A stretch of 64,000 bases of DNA from Struthidea cinerea (GCA_013397865.1 VZTI01005325.1:3998100-4062099), one strand, 5' to 3'; counted from the first letter of the stretch, positions 40,411-54,624 are shown. Notes: generated from the sequence alone by a model not told the origin. Numbers and translations: made by a program.

Positions 40411-43224
40411 TATATTTTCAGAATTACCTATTCTACTAAGCTGCACATTTTCCCCTGAAGCATTGTTTAATAAATATTGCACAGTAATGGAATAACTTAA
40501 GGTCTCCAGGGAATGAAATGAAACTTGTCATCTTCTAAACTCTTGTAACCATGATTTACAGTTTCTGAAAGAGCACTGAGCATGGAGGAAAGGGATTTTT
40601 GCAGGGTTTGCAAGTGAAAGTATCTGTGGTGGTATCAAATAAAAAGAGCATATTTGTGTTAGTCACAAATAACCATTGTGTGCTTGTGGCTAGGCCTGCC
40701 TTAGGACTCTAGAAGTGTAAATTGCTGAGAGTAAGGAGAAGAAGAAATAATGAAGCTAGTATTAAATTGGAATGGAACTAGTTAGAAATCATAGGCTAAT
40801 ACAAGGTTAGTCTTCCAGCATCCTGGAGAACCCTGGTCCATATTCTGGAAAAGAAGTACTGGATTGAGAGTCCTCTTTCTGTTCCTTTATTTATGTAAAC
40901 AAATGGTGCAGTCTTATTTCAATTTTAATTGAGAAAAACAAAACACAACCTATAACTGCTACCAAATTAACTTTATCCTAAATCTCTTTTCGTGTATTTT
41001 ACTTTACAGGTTGAGTTGTAACCAAACCTAGTTGATGAGCCACAGGAGGCATGTAAGACTAGCTTCTAGCTGCACTTTCCTCAGAATATGTTTAAAACAT
41101 GTATGGAATATAGGTAATTTGCCTGTGCTGTGTGTTCTCAGTGAATCAAGGAAAACAGTTTCCTCAGCAAATTGGTATTTTTAGCTCTTTGTTTTGGTGT
41201 GAAGAGTAGCGAAGTACTAATAGATTCAGATGGTGTATGTATGTTAGATTCCTATCTGACTGTTACAAATTTTATTAGTGATATGTACTTGTAAATCCTA
41301 TTCAGTTAAGTGGAGCAGTATCACAGAGCATCACATTATAATTTAGATGCCAAGAGATTTTTTTTCATTAATAGACAAGAAGGGCAAAAGAGCACAGTCA
41401 TGAACTTCAGGGTCATTAAAGAATACTTTAGAGTGAGATGCATTTGTGTGGTTATCATGGAACAATTAGATTCAGAGTCTGTATCTCAATTTCCTGCTCT
41501 TTCATAATTATAGTGTGACATTCAGTTACAAATCCTTATTCATATTGGTATGCTCAACCATCATTTACTGAAAGAACCAGGACAGTAATCAAATTAGGCA
41601 GATTGCCTTTCTTCATTCCTTTGATTTTATACATACATTGAGATGAAACATCATCTTTAATAATAACTGCAGGCAGAAAATAAATGCAATAATAAACATT
41701 ATGACAAATCAAAGCATACTGTCCTATTTAAAGCAATTCTACACTTCTAGATGGCAAAGTTTAAGTAGGATGCCAAATGCTGCTTTTCTGTCCTGCTTTT
41801 CAAATTTACAAAGATATGGACTGAAAGTCTTGCTAAAATGAAAATGTGATGAGAACTTTAGAGGAGTATGGCCTGTCTTCTGAGTTCTTTGAGAGATTTA
41901 GGGAGTCAGAGAAACAATTAGGAGCTCGCAATTATTTTACAGAGCAGCCATAACTCTGTTTGTATAAAAAACAATTGCTCCTTCCATACAACTTCTGCAG
42001 TGATCCTACTTCAAGGTCAGACTGAAACTGTGTGTGGGTTAGTGATGGCTTTTGACATTTTGAAATATTTTTCTCTGGGATCATTGTAGCTTCACTCTTA
42101 GGTAAAGAAAGAAATAGTAGTCTGATAGTTAAAACTTGAGTCTGGGTCTCCTGGGTTGAGCTGGGTCCTCTGATGCCGGTTTCCAGCATTACCATGGGCT
42201 TGTCAATTTATTTGTAGTACATAAAGTGGTACTCCGGTAGTCATGGGGGTTTGGCATTAAAGTTTGAGAGATACTCATGATACCAATGGGATGGAGCTGC
42301 AGCGTTAACTACAGTAATTTCAGTCTTTAGAGGCCAGTTATGTTCTGGTTTGTGCTTCTTCATATGTTATTCCAGGAAGTGGATCAGACACTGCCATTGC
42401 TCTTGCTGGTGTGTCTGCTACTGTTACTGCTCCTGTGATTTTTTTATTTTCTTGTGCAGAAAAAATGCCAAAGCAAACCACAAATTTGTTTATAAAACAG
42501 GAGGAAAAAGTATGGCAAAAGCCTATCATACTAATCAACTAAAGCCTGGGGCTCAAATATAAATTACTTTTAAAATATTTCCAAAATCCATCATTACTCA
42601 AAGATTGGGTCAAATCTGCTGTAGTGTTTGAAAATATTAGGTGACTTTATTGTTGTATGTCTTTACCTGAGTCTCTTTTGGTGAGAGAGCCTGTTGTCCC
42701 TTCTTTTGTCCCTGTGAGTGTTCTGTCAAATATTTCATATTGTTTGGATTTTGTTGAATTTTATTTATGTTTTAACCTCCAACTTCCCTTGAGGGGGAAG
42801 GAATTTGCAAATAAATGCTGTGCAGGTAGTAAGCCCTGAGATTTAGTGCTGCTTAGGTTCGACTTCAGAGGGACGATCAATAGGTAGCAAATGCTTTGGA
42901 GGTTGGTTGGGGGTACTGGGTCTTCCTGAGAATGTTTTGTCCTCTTGGGGACTCCTAGAAGAAGCCTGTGCTTTTGGTTTGTATAGCCTAGCTAGTTTTC
43001 TGCAGTAAGAAGGACTTTGTACCTGTACGTTCTTTGCCAAGGGAACAATTTGAGATAAACTCTGAAAGGTAACCTTGAAGAAATTTTCTGGTTGTACCTT
43101 CTGTACTTAGGCTTATTTTAGGAATGTTCAATCTGACCCAAAGTGAATAATGCCCAGCCATCTCCTTATCACATTCCAGTTCTCAAAATTCTTCCATGCA
43201 GCCCTTACTGTAGGGAACAGCTTT

Positions 43225-43263
43225 ACAATGGAAGTTTGTTATGCCTTCACAATGAAAGTTTGT
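43225..43263. repeat. Short direct repeat, 24-bp period
   Basis: acaatggaagtttgt at 43225 is repeated as acaatgaaagtttgt at 43249, with one difference in 15 bases. The bases between the copies are not repeated. Confidence 0.7.
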
Positions 43264-43596
43264 CAAAGCAACGTTTGCCTGCCACTGCTCCAGTAGCTTT
43301 GTGAAAGGACGGTGCATTCCTTGTGCCTACTGAGGGTAACATCAGTGTTATGGGGTTTGGGGCTCTTTTTCCCCCCTGTTTTCATAATGCTGTGATGTCT
43401 TTGGGAAATAGAGTGTTTCCAGTTAAGATTTGAAAGAAAGTGTGGTTGCAATGGGAAATATTCCAAATGCATGTTTAAGAACAAGAAACAAGTGTTCTAT
43501 TGCAGGGTGGGTAACACATATATGCATGGATCTGCCAATGGCAAGTCATGCACAAATTACCATTACATAGAATCTATGGGTATCCCTAAATTGTCT

Positions 43597-43618
43597 TTTT
43601 TTTTTTTTCTTTTTTTTG
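43597..43618. repeat. Poly-T tract
   Basis: Two T runs are broken by a single C. On the minus strand this is an A-tract of the kind left by retroposition, but no element body was recognised next to it. Confidence 0.85.
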
Positions 43619-43745
43619 TCACACAGCACTAAGCATTTATGAGCGTGATATTTAAGGAGTTGCTGAACCATGCACTAGGTTGTGAAAAGTTGATTACTGG
43701 AGACACTGGCCCCATGCAGCATCCCTCAGCCCATGGTGCTGTGTC

Positions 43746-43761
43746 TGTGTGTGTGTGTGTG
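43746..43761. repeat. (TG)n microsatellite, 8 units
   Basis: Eight uninterrupted TG units are preceded by an imperfect gtgtc, giving a slightly longer interrupted array. It lies in intronic sequence with no gene nearby. Confidence 0.9.
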
Positions 43762-44919
43762 CTTAAAGTAGCCTTTGTGTAAATGTCTGTACCTAAGGAC
43801 TAGCCATGTACATAAATGTGAAACTCACCTGACAGACCAAAGGCATTCCTCTGAGCTGTTTCAGTGTTTAAAATGCTTTAATTCCTTACATCCAGCTTTT
43901 GATAGTGGTGCTTGTTTGTGACACCGTAACTGCTGAATCTGGAACAGTGAGAAATGAAACAGAAAATTGATGGTAAATAAGTGTAGTGCTTTTTGGTTGC
44001 AGGATGGATAATGTGCTCATTTTCGCTTCTCTTTCTAAACATTTCCAGCCCTGCAAACACAGTTCACGTATGTTTTAAGAAAAAAGGATTAAAGCAATGT
44101 CTTTGCAAAGGCTAAGGAAACCAGAGAGGCCCTAGGGCCTGAGAAACTGTTGTGAAAAAGAAAAAAAAGTTGGTAGTAAACTTCTTTTTATTATAGTAGA
44201 TTGATTTTGCCTGTTGAAGATCTTCCTGACTTGACCAATTTTTTCTCACAGAGGTTTTTCTTTATAAAAAAAGCAATTTACTATAAAAATATACTTATTT
44301 GGAGGTTGAAAAGCAGGCAGTAGATAAAATGAAAGTACAGCTGTGTTGTAATATTATTTTTGTGCTTTTTCCCAAAGCTGTTAATTTCACAGAAAATAGT
44401 TTTGACAAGTATCTGTATTTCTAATACATTTTCTTCTCGAATATGACAAGAAATAACTCGATTTCTAAGGTTCAATTTCATTGTTTTCTTCCCTACTTAA
44501 TCTTTAATTTGTTTGAGTCATTTGTAGATTTTTGCAGGATTGGAGGTTCAGGAAAAAGTACTCTTTATGCTTCTTACTGATGTGATGTACTTGTAAATTA
44601 CGGGGTTTAAGCTAGAATGACATAAATACATTACTTAACCCTCTTACTGTCAGCATGTGCTGGATTAAATGCGAGTAGCTCCTGGTTCTAAGCATATTCA
44701 ATCAAACCCTTCAGTTTGCAAATACAGCAGACTTGTATTCACAGATGGGCTGTGCAGGACTGTGTGGAGTTACATGGAGAAACTGGTGGCTGTGTCACTG
44801 AGCATCTGGAAGGGGTGGTTTTGCCTGTGGGACGAGGTTGACCCGGCAAAAGTCATCGCCTTGTACTGAATTTTTATGGGAACTCATCCTGTGATCCTTT
44901 GACACTGAGTTCACACAGG

Positions 44920-44990
44920 TCATAAAGAGTAGGGGTAAAGAGAAAGGGGAAAAGAAATGAACAGAGGTAAGAAGGAGAACGGGTATGGAA
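44920..44990. repeat. Purine-rich tract
   Basis: About 70 bases of almost uninterrupted A/G, with agagaaagggg and gaaaagaaatg units, on the + strand. It is low complexity with no coding meaning. Confidence 0.6.
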
Positions 44991-45149
44991 AAATTTCACT
45001 TTTAGCTTCTGGGAAAAATAACATGCTTTGGAATGAAGTTTCTCTAAGTTTGGTTCAGAATGATATATGACAAGCAGCTTAAAAGAATTTTTCAAACTCT
45101 CCCAGCTTTCCTATACCAGCAGAAGTATTATTCTGTCCCTGTCTTCTGA

Positions 45150-45323
45150 AAAGAAATCAAGAGGTTGCAAGAAACCCAGGTAATTTGTGTTCTGCAGGCT
45201 GTGGGGTTCGTGAGCAGGGGCTGTCTGTACCGCATGTTCCTCCCGCACGTGCTGCTCGCCCTCATCCGCGCAGCAAACACAGAGGAAGGAGTGATGGAGA
45301 CCTGTGTTAGGTGGTACATCTAG
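45150..45323 (+). other. CpG-rich exon-like open patch of unknown origin
   Basis: A local patch at about 45198-45285 is G+C-rich with seven CpGs in under 90 bases, in sharp contrast to the AT-rich surroundings. It is preceded by tttgtgttctgcag, an acceptor-like string ending at 45197. The + frame is open from 45150 to a TAG at 45321 (57 codons) with a hydrophobic run around CLYRMFLPHVLLALI. The minus strand is also open in two frames across the same patch, as expected of GC-rich sequence. The best donor-like GT is weak (TTAG|GTGGTA at 45310/45311). It could be a decayed exon, a processed pseudogene piece, a repeat fragment, or a regulatory patch; no family was recognised. Confidence 0.2.
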
Positions 45324-48300
45324 TTCCACAGCAGCCTGCACTCTTACCTCATCTGCAAGAAAAGCTCCTGAGGATTTCTTCCCTTGGAAAACGAGCTGTT
45401 GAATCTGCTCAGTGGTGTGTGCTAGATGGGTCGCAAAGGATATGCAGCGAGGCCAGAGGAGATGACAGAAAAGACTGCACTTTCTTTCAGTGGGAGAATT
45501 TATATTTCCCGTATTTTCAAATTGTAGGTAAACAAAGATACTTCCAGTCGTGTCACTTTCTTCTTAACTAGAAGTGAGGTTGTTTTGCTTCCCCTTCCAC
45601 AGTCACGTTTAGCACATTTTCCTCTCTTACCTGCCAAGCTTTCTGTACTTATCTGAAATATGCAGGAGCCTGTGTTACGTTAGATGACATTTGGCTTTAT
45701 TATGATTACAGATTTATAAAACCAGTTACTACTTTTGCAAATTCAGCTCATTTTGGAGTTGTCATGCCAAAAAACGCCATTACTTTTTCATCTTTGGTCC
45801 TTCTCTTGACCTTATTCTGTTTGCTTTCTGTTAAAGAAGTGTGGCTTGATGGGCTGCTTTCTACTGTACATTCTTGTTCGCATCTCATATTGAGGCGTGG
45901 GACGCAGACAGCCTGTATATTTTGTATATTTTCAACCTTTGATTAGTTCTTGATTTCAGTTAAGTTTATTCAGGTAACTGTAATATTTGAAACTGTAGGT
46001 CAAAGATGGTAAGTCTTGCTTGCTTTCAGGCTTAGAAGTCTGGATAGCTGAGATAAGTTTGACAGGTTTTTACAGCTATAATAATGAAGAATTCTGTCTC
46101 CCAGTAGACTGTTTTGTTTCTTATGTTGTAGAATGGAATCACCATGATTATTTAATAATGCTAGTTGTATTTATAAATTACAGTTTAGGCATTATGGAGT
46201 CATCAGAAGCCCTTGGAGATTAGAATGCTTTCTAATTACGTGTAGGAATAAATTGTCCCTAGATGTTCTGCTGCAAAAATATATTTGAAATTTTGATATC
46301 TGATCAGGGCTTAGGTCACTGGGTTTACTATTCTGTTCAGCTTCCTATCTGTATGAAGGATGATTCAGCATGTTCTACATTTACCACTTAACCCTTTGAT
46401 CTAGCCTTTTAGAGTTCATTTTAGATTCAAATTTATTCTATGTCCTCACTCATTTGTATAAATGCATGTTCACTACTTTTGGGGAAAAACATTACTGGTG
46501 TATCAATGATTACTAGAAAAAACATGTTTTTTGTTTGGGAAACACGAATTTTTTGGTGTTTCAAGAATTTGCTGTGAGAACATCTCAGTGGAGGACTAAG
46601 AATATATTTAGCCGAAGGCCCATAACTACCTCCCCTGAAGTCAGGGGGATTGTACACTTCAGATTTAAGCTCATTCATAAGTGACCTCAGTCCTTTGAGC
46701 CTGGGCTTGTTACATCCAGTGCCTCCTGCGGGACAGATTTTTTTATACCTACTCAGTTTCTGTCGTTTGCCTTAAATACAGTTATGCTGTGGCTAAAAGT
46801 CTATGTGAGTGCAGTATTGATAACATATGGTAAAAGACTGAACTGCACAGGAAATTCATAGTTATGGCTAATGTATGGACTGATTTATTAGCAATAGCAG
46901 CATAGTTTAGAGGAACAAAAGGTCATATTGTGGGTAATGATTATTTTTCCGAACAATAAATTTGGGGATGCCATCTCTGTTTAATTTCACGTGTTTTCTA
47001 AGAATGGATTTGAAAGGAAGAGATTTGAAGATAAAACAAAATTTTTATTTATGTTGCAAGGAAAGTTAGAATTGGTAGCAAAGCACAGTGCGCTTATTTA
47101 AATGAAAATGTTAATATCTTTTTGAGAAAAAAAGCCTTCAGAAGATATTCCTTCCGAGTGAATCTTCGGCCATAAAAATTGCTATTTTCTCAAAACAATG
47201 AGGACATAATATCTGACTATTTTGATCATCCAAGCAGTGTAAAAATAGGTAGTAAGAAGGCTTTATTCCTAAAGAAAATTTTTATTAAGCAGATTTACTT
47301 TTTTTATAACACTTAGTACACTCAGTAGTCTGATCAGACCTTGGAAGCAATTATGAGGGAGAGAAAGGAAACCCATCGCCAAAACAACTTATTCAAGGTT
47401 CATTTAGATGAGGTTGATTTAAAATCTCAGCATGCCTTTTAACCCACTAGGCTCCTGTTTAGAAGTGATGTGAGACTGGTTCTTTAATATAAAGCAGAAA
47501 GAGATTAGAATCTGATTAGGTCCTTTGCTATCTCTGATCTTAAATACATAAATTTTGTTTCTCTTACATAAATACAGTGCCTGGATATTTGGCATCTATC
47601 AGAAGAAATGATTGAGGGGGCTATATTACTTGTTGTTGTCAGTAATTTCCACTCTCAGCCTAGCAAGTTGAATTGTCTGGGTCTAACTTTGTCTTACCTG
47701 GCAGCCTTGATCACATATGTAGGTTCCTAAATAACTGAAGGAATAAAAAAAAAATTAAATCTGAATAGGGGATTCTTAATGAGAATATTTGATTTTCTTA
47801 CCTGACCAAAGACCATAATCTCACAGTTTCATTTCTGATTTTTGTATCTTGAGCATGTATTTTCCAATAGACTTTCCCAGTAGGTGACTAAAACTGCTTT
47901 CTTCTCTTCCACACAAGATTTTTTGAGCACAGGATATTTATAGGCTTTTCCATCTCTGACATGATCTAACACTAACATCCAGAATACCCCCACTGGGAAA
48001 AATTAGTCAAAACCCAGTGAAAGACTCAGAGGTTATTTTGTAAGACCTTGTGTGTTGTGGAATCAAATCACAATTTCGGGAAAAGCAGTTTTGTCTCAAC
48101 AAGCAGAGGCTAAATCTACAGTGTTTTAATGGCATCTTAGCTCCTACCTGGGTGTGCAGTCTGTGCCATTAAGTGATTTAACCTCTACTCCTTACCCTGC
48201 TGTTTAGGTACCAAGCAATCAAATAATTTATGGAGGTGTCGTGCACCCATTAAAGGGGTTTTATGGAGTTACGGAGCACTGACAGTTCAAGTGTCAGATG

Positions 48301-51300
48301 TTATGGTTTGATAACAATCAGAACTCTGTCCGTATTTTCCTTACCTGACGTGGTGTATGCATACAGTAAGCAGGATATGCATGGATGCAAGAATAAAGGA
48401 GGTTAGGTACAGACTGCTTACAGGAAGGAGCTGCTCTACGAAGCTGTCGTTCTTTAGGTTGTTAGTAATGTGGTGAGCTGTAATTTTTCATGTGCTGGTG
48501 CAGCTTTTCACACTTGGCGGAACTTGGCCTTCTGCACTTTAATGATCTCAGTAGTTTTGATGGTTTTTTGTTTTTCAGGGTTTTTTTTTTTTCCTTCTAT
48601 CTTGTTATTCATATGCATTATTCCGTGTAGTATAGCTGGCCAGATTGCAAGAATAAGCTAATAACTTTTCCTGCCTTTTAGTGTACCAAAGTATTTTAAA
48701 AATAATAGCCAGTGTGATGTCTGAGCAGAGGGTAGGCTTTAGAAACATTTATCTGTTTGTTTGGGGCTTTTTTCAGTCTTTTACCTTAGGATTTAATGTA
48801 GTAGCTTAAAAAGTTGTAATTGTATTTTCCATAGCAGGGACTATAATGAGTATTATACTGTATTTATTGTATGGCTTTGGACTGTTTTCTGTGATTTTTT
48901 TTTCAAACCCTTTTCCTAAACTGGTGCTAATTCTGACAAATTACCATGTGCCGTATGTGAAGATTTAAGTGTGTTTGTGTGAGGTAACATTAGAGAAACA
49001 ATACTTATTGCGTGCTGAAAATACTTAAAATTCCTTGTTTATTTTCTTAATTCTTGAGGTGGCAGCCAAGCAGTGCTGCTGAGTCATTGCTGGTTATTAC
49101 TTCCATGGTTTGTCACTTGAAAATGGAAAGAAGCTGTCACCTATTCTGGAGGTGACACATCAGATGCTATAAAAAGGGAATTCTCATGGACAGTGCGAGA
49201 GTTACGTAGAGTTTCCAGTGAACCCTGAATTTCAGCCATCTTCAAGGAGCAGTTTTGGTCTCTCTGTTAATGTAGCAAGTGAGAGTTTGTGGTTGTGATC
49301 AAGGGACCTCTTCATGCCCTGTAGCACTTTCTCAGTATTTAGGGAGTAGTTTGGAAGGGAACATAATATTCAATATGTTACTTATGTTAGTTGATTTTTT
49401 TTCCAGTATTTTTGGTAAAAAAAGCATTGCTAAAGTAGTGATAAACTTTTAGATGCATACTGGCTTTGAGAACAGCAACAAATGTTTTCTGTAGTCCCTA
49501 TAATTTTATAAACAGATATACTTTAGAGAAAGTTTTGTGTTAGGAACATGATTTCAGTTTCCAAATGCGTGCAGAGCTTTGCTTTGATTTTGAAAGTAAC
49601 CCTAGCAGATTGGTTGGTAAAGATGTAATTTTGCTCCAGTTAAAAAATTCAAACCAGCTTGATAGTGTTATTGTTTCAGACTGTCTTCCTTGGTGTTTTA
49701 TGATGTTAGAGTTGGTTCAGCTCTAATGAAACAGGGGAGGATCAAGGATAACCTGAATTTCACAGACTCATGTAGGCTTGCTAGTTTCCTTAGAGACGTA
49801 GTGTGTTTTAAACACTAAAACAAATGGATGTAAAAGATACTTGTGAGGATTAATTGAATCAAGGACTGTCATTTTAAATAGCTGACTATCGAGTCAGATG
49901 AAAGAATTTACTACAGTGACTTTGGAGGGAGTGACATTTGAGCAATGATCCTCTTCTCATTTGCACCCAGTAGGGAACTGTCTGGTAACATGAGATCTCG
50001 TGTATCTTTCACATAATTCAGAGGGGTTCTAACAGTGTAGCTAACACTCAAGGGTCTTGTGCAGATTTGTGCATTCTCTGCAGTACATCTGGTCCAGAAG
50101 TCAATAATTAGGCTGTCACAAAAATGTTGCAGTTCACATTGTTTGATTTCTGGGTTTTGAGAAGGTAAAAAGGAAAGAGTCAGTGAGAAGGGGAGAAATA
50201 TTTTTCTTTTTAGTTTTGATTATTTTTTTAAACTGTGTACAAGTAAAGACTATGTAAACATGAACAAAGAATGAATATATTTTTTAATTAGTTTTACTTG
50301 AAAAATAACCTAAATTAAACCATCACTAACCTTCCACTTATGTTAGTATTTTGTATCCTGAACAGCTTTTTTAGGGTATGTTTTATGGCCTTCCAGAAAC
50401 TGTAATGGAATTACAGACCTGCTGTGGGCAAGAAAATCATAAAGTTTATAGGAAAAGTGTGTAGTCTCACGTCAGAAAATTTGACATCTGCTTCTACCTA
50501 TGCCATAGGCTGTCCTTTATAATCCTCTACAAGATACTCTGTCTGCTCATCAGTATTTATCTCTCACATAAGGTCCCTTTTGGGATGCGTTCTTTTTTTC
50601 ATAGGTGTTTATATACTGTGTTTCCAAGTGCTATAATGTATCCTTCAGTTTCATAACTTGCAGTTAGTGTTTTGCAAATAAGATTCGGATACCAACTGGA
50701 TTGTTTGAGGAATTTCTTGTTACGCCTTCTTTTGCTGTAATTTTGCAAGTGATGTTTAGTCTTAACAAAAGAGAAAGTAAATAGCTTTCAAATTGACAGT
50801 GATGAAACAAAATGCTCCGCAGGGAGCTTGGTGTCTTGATTGACAGTGAATAGAAGCAAACAGGAGATTCTGATCTGGAGTATCAGGAATGAGGAGCATC
50901 AAGTGCTGCATCCTCAGGCTGTGATAATGAGTCTGCACTGAGGAAGGGTCTGGTCCGAGGGCTCCGGTGCTCTGTGCTGTCTGTGGCAGATCTGTAGCTG
51001 TGCTCTCATCATACATATCCTACCAACATGTCAAGTGTATTTCGTTCACAAGTATGTTTTCTGTATGCGCATCCATATTTTAACGGAAGCTCAGCGTCCT
51101 GAAGAATCTTGAAACATTTTTTTTCAGAATAACATTTTGATTTGCATTGCAATCAATATTAGTGGAATTATGTAACTTATTCTATTCTTGGTTTAAAACC
51201 CAATTTGGAAAACAAACTACAACGAGGCAAAAATACTGCAAACCACCTGAGCCATTTTTGTAAACTACCCTTACCAGTATGCTCCATACCAAATCATAGA

Positions 51301-52153
51301 TGGGATTGTTTTGTCACTTGCTGGATGCTGTGGTTATAAGACCTTCTCTGTACTGCTTTCTGGTATCCACTAGTATTGAGAGTTTAGATGCTTCTACTGT
51401 AGAACTTACTAATTATGATATTGCTAACATCTGTTTGTTTGTGGAAGTGGAGAAATGCTTTCTTTCAAAATTAGAAGAAAATACAGAAATTTTGAAAGAA
51501 CATATAATTGACCATCCGTAGTTGTGTGAAAATATTTTGACATCTTTCACCCAGCCAACGAGCACAGATTTCATGAGCCAATACGAATCACTTTAGGAAA
51601 AAATCCCAGTAGTGTTTGGCTTATGTTAATGAACTAAGTATATGTCTTTCTACACTGTAACTGTGACAAGGCACAGTATCATCTTCTACAGTACTAGGGC
51701 AAGTGCTCATGTCAAAGAAACAACCCACCCCAAGACACAGGCGTTTCCTGCTCTTCCAGTGGTTTCACATCTAAATGCTGGTCAGGCCAAATGCAGTGCA
51801 TATTGTGGTGGGGAGGTTGCTGCCTGGAATACCACGCCTGAAAAATGATCAGTTAAATGCAGTCATATCAATTTACAGGCAAATTGCCTGGTAATTGTTT
51901 TTATAAGTTTCAAATATTATTACTCAACTGAAATCACTGGCAGAATGGTGTAGCTTTATACATAATTTACCATCATGGGAAGATCATTTTAATGCATTAT
52001 TCACTTCAAGGAGGTCTCAGTTTCCTCAGTGTGTCATGGACTTTAGTGAGAAAAGCTGAAGTTCAAAGTGCCTACTAAATGTTTTTGAGCCTCAGGTTGA
52101 AGAATCAATTGTGTTTGTTTAAAATATAAACCAATTATTCCTGAATTATACTG

Positions 52154-52167
52154 ATCACCATGGTAAC
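52154..52167. promoter_or_regulatory. Weak X-box-like dyad
   Basis: ATCACCATGGTAAC has one good RFX half-site (GGTAAC) and one imperfect half (ATCACC) around a central CATG. It sits in a 250-base stretch with several ATTA/TAAT cores and no repeat signature. Motif evidence alone is weak. Confidence 0.2.
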
Positions 52168-52384
52168 CTACATTCCTTGTATTTTGTATGATATAATTTA
52201 AAGTCGCTTAGCTGGAAGAAATAAGTGGTGTCAATTATTGCTACATGAATGTAGCCTAATTATATTAATGTGAAACATTTTTGCAGGATGAATATTTCTT
52301 CATGCATTGGAGTTTCATGTCATTGTCATAATTAGTGTCGGTCATTTATGCGAACTGGAATTCTGAGAGAGGTTTGTGTTATTT

Positions 52385-52481
52385 GTGGTTTGGTTTTTTT
52401 TTTGTTTGTTTGTTTTGTTTTGTATTTGTTTTTTGGGGTTTTTTTGTGGTTTTGTTTTCTCTTCCTTTTTTTTTTTTTCCC
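52385..52481. repeat. T/G-rich low-complexity tract
   Basis: Nearly every base is T or G: runs of T alternate with gtttg and tttgg units, then a long T run ends in ccc. Two overlapping forward open frames here encode only Phe/Cys/Leu-rich low-complexity peptide and are products of base composition. Confidence 0.85.
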
Positions 52482-54624
52482 TTCCATGTCACTCTTACAT
52501 GATGTATTATATTCAGCACTTTTTAATTATTTCAGTTGGTTACTTTTGCTTGCAAATACAACTGGACTGTATTTGAGAAGTACCAGATGACTTTTAGGTT
52601 CTGTTTTAAAGCTGTAGTCATGTACATACAGATGTGTATCTATAGAATGTAACCTCTATTATTTTTCTTTTATTTATTTTTCTGGCAGAACATTATTGAT
52701 GTGATCTTGTTAAGAGTCTTGAAGTTGCTGGGAAAGTTTCCTTGATCCTGATATTTAATGACTTTTTGGTTATATACTTGATTAATCAAACTGTTGCTTA
52801 TTTGTTTAATTAATTAAATGCAGTGATGTTTGAAGGCTCAAAAAGCAATGAAGTAAACAGTCTATAATTGACTGAAATGGGAATTCTGTTTGAAGAACTG
52901 CTGGAGAATCAAGTTCACTATGTAATCTTAAAATGCAGAACACTTTTGTTGTTTGTGTATGCAGCGCCTGTTCATTATGCTGAAATTGAGCTGAAAATTG
53001 TTTTCTTTTGCTGCCATTAATTTTAGTTTTCAAATTCAAAGCAAATTAAGTTGCTAACTTCGGCAGCTATTGAGATGGCTTCCTAAATATGAGATAAACT
53101 CAGTCTCCAGCTATGTCTAACAAGCCTCATTTTGCTGGGTTGTTTCCAAATACCTGCAGTGAAAGCCAGTGTATTTGAAAAAGAATTTGTCATTTTTGCT
53201 CCAACTAGTATAAACTGTCCATTGCCAACAGTAGGCAAATAACCCTCAAGCTTTACTGTTGAAATGTTACATGCCAGTTTTACCTCTTTCATTGCAAATC
53301 CCTTCACCAGCAGCATTCAGATCACCTAGCAGAGTTGGATAACACAGAAGTTACAGATGGGAAGAGCTCATTACCTCATCTGGTGCATTTGCTTTTGTTG
53401 GTTTTTGTTTTTCTTCTTTTTTTTCCCCTGCCAGTACAGGATTTTCCCTACAGTGTGTTTCCTTTCAGCTTTCCATTATCTAAGTTATGAAACTGCAGCC
53501 AGTTGCCTTGAGAGTTTTCCATATTTTGGCTTTTTTCTTATTTTGTTTATCTAGCATTCATGGATCTGAATTATGTGCTAGTCAACTGATAGCTTAAACC
53601 TCTTTGTAAAGGAGATTGAGTTCAGTCTTTTAATACACACAGAGCTAAAAATGCAAGCAGTTACCACATTATGTTTGTTTTCATTCATAATTTCCATGAA
53701 ACAATATGATTTCTTCATTGTGGTGAGGAAAATGCCCAGGTAAATATCTTCTTATTCAGTAAGTTAGCTTCTGTTGCATCTTCTTAATCTAATCTGCTCA
53801 CTTTCTGACAATACTGAATATCTAGACTTATACATTGCATTTGATCTTTTAAATCATTAGTGGAGGAAAGACTAAAAAAAGGAAGTCAACTATTTTTCTC
53901 TTCGTGATCCTAATCAACAGGTTTTTCAATCAACAGAACTGTGAGCTGCTTTTGAATTTTTTTAGCAATGGCTCATTAGCCTAAAAAGAAACCCAGAGGC
54001 TTTGTTAAGCACTCTGATGTTGCCATGAGGGAAAAGAAAAGGTTAGGGTAATAAATGGAGCATATTTGGTCTGGAATCGTTTTGAGAATAAATGTAGGGC
54101 CTTGTGAGACTCTCCCATACAGAGTCATGCTGCGATGATGTTTTCAGTGAATACATACATCAGTCCCCAAAATAATACAAATATTCTTGTGTCTAAAACT
54201 CTTTAAAGTAGGTGAATGGGTTTCACTTTGGTCAGTTGAAGTTACACTTGAACTTTCAGATCCACACTTCATCTTTGTGTTTGACTGTCCATGAATGCCA
54301 AGGTGCCTAAATGTGGGCTTGAATTGGTGCTCATGTCACTCTTAAAAGGTAACTTGTTCTTCTCAACCTGGGTGTCATTAAATGAAGTGTATTTCCCTAA
54401 GTGTTCCATGTTTACATGGAAAACAAATAACAACAGAACTCAGTTCAGTTCTCAGTTTCTTCATCTGTGGGTTGTAGAAAAGCTTAGACTCCTGCATATG
54501 CCACAGCTGAGGAGATCTTGGAAGAGTATATTAAAGGTAGTAGGCACTCTACCAGGGTTAAAGGTGAAGATGTGCAGGGATGTCAGGATCACACATTCCT
54601 CAGCAGAAACCCAGTAAGCACTTT

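Larger units (their letters stand above)
33408..45000 (+). other. Intron downstream of the exon, first part
   Basis: Unique AT-rich sequence with the unrecognised minus-strand open frame (34.06-34.63 kb), small tandem duplications at 38.87, 40.34 and 43.23 kb, simple repeats at 37.35, 43.60 and 43.75 kb, and a purine tract near 44.95 kb. No second exon of the host gene was recognised. Confidence 0.65.

Noticed and set aside
42843..43040. 65-codon minus-strand frame rich in Pro, Ser and Lys
   Set aside because: It looked linker-like, as in a serine-rich protein, but it is on the strand opposite the host gene and has no splice or homology support.
52348..52590. Two overlapping Phe/Cys-rich open frames that mimic a membrane protein
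   Set aside because: They are translations of the T/G-rich low-complexity tract.
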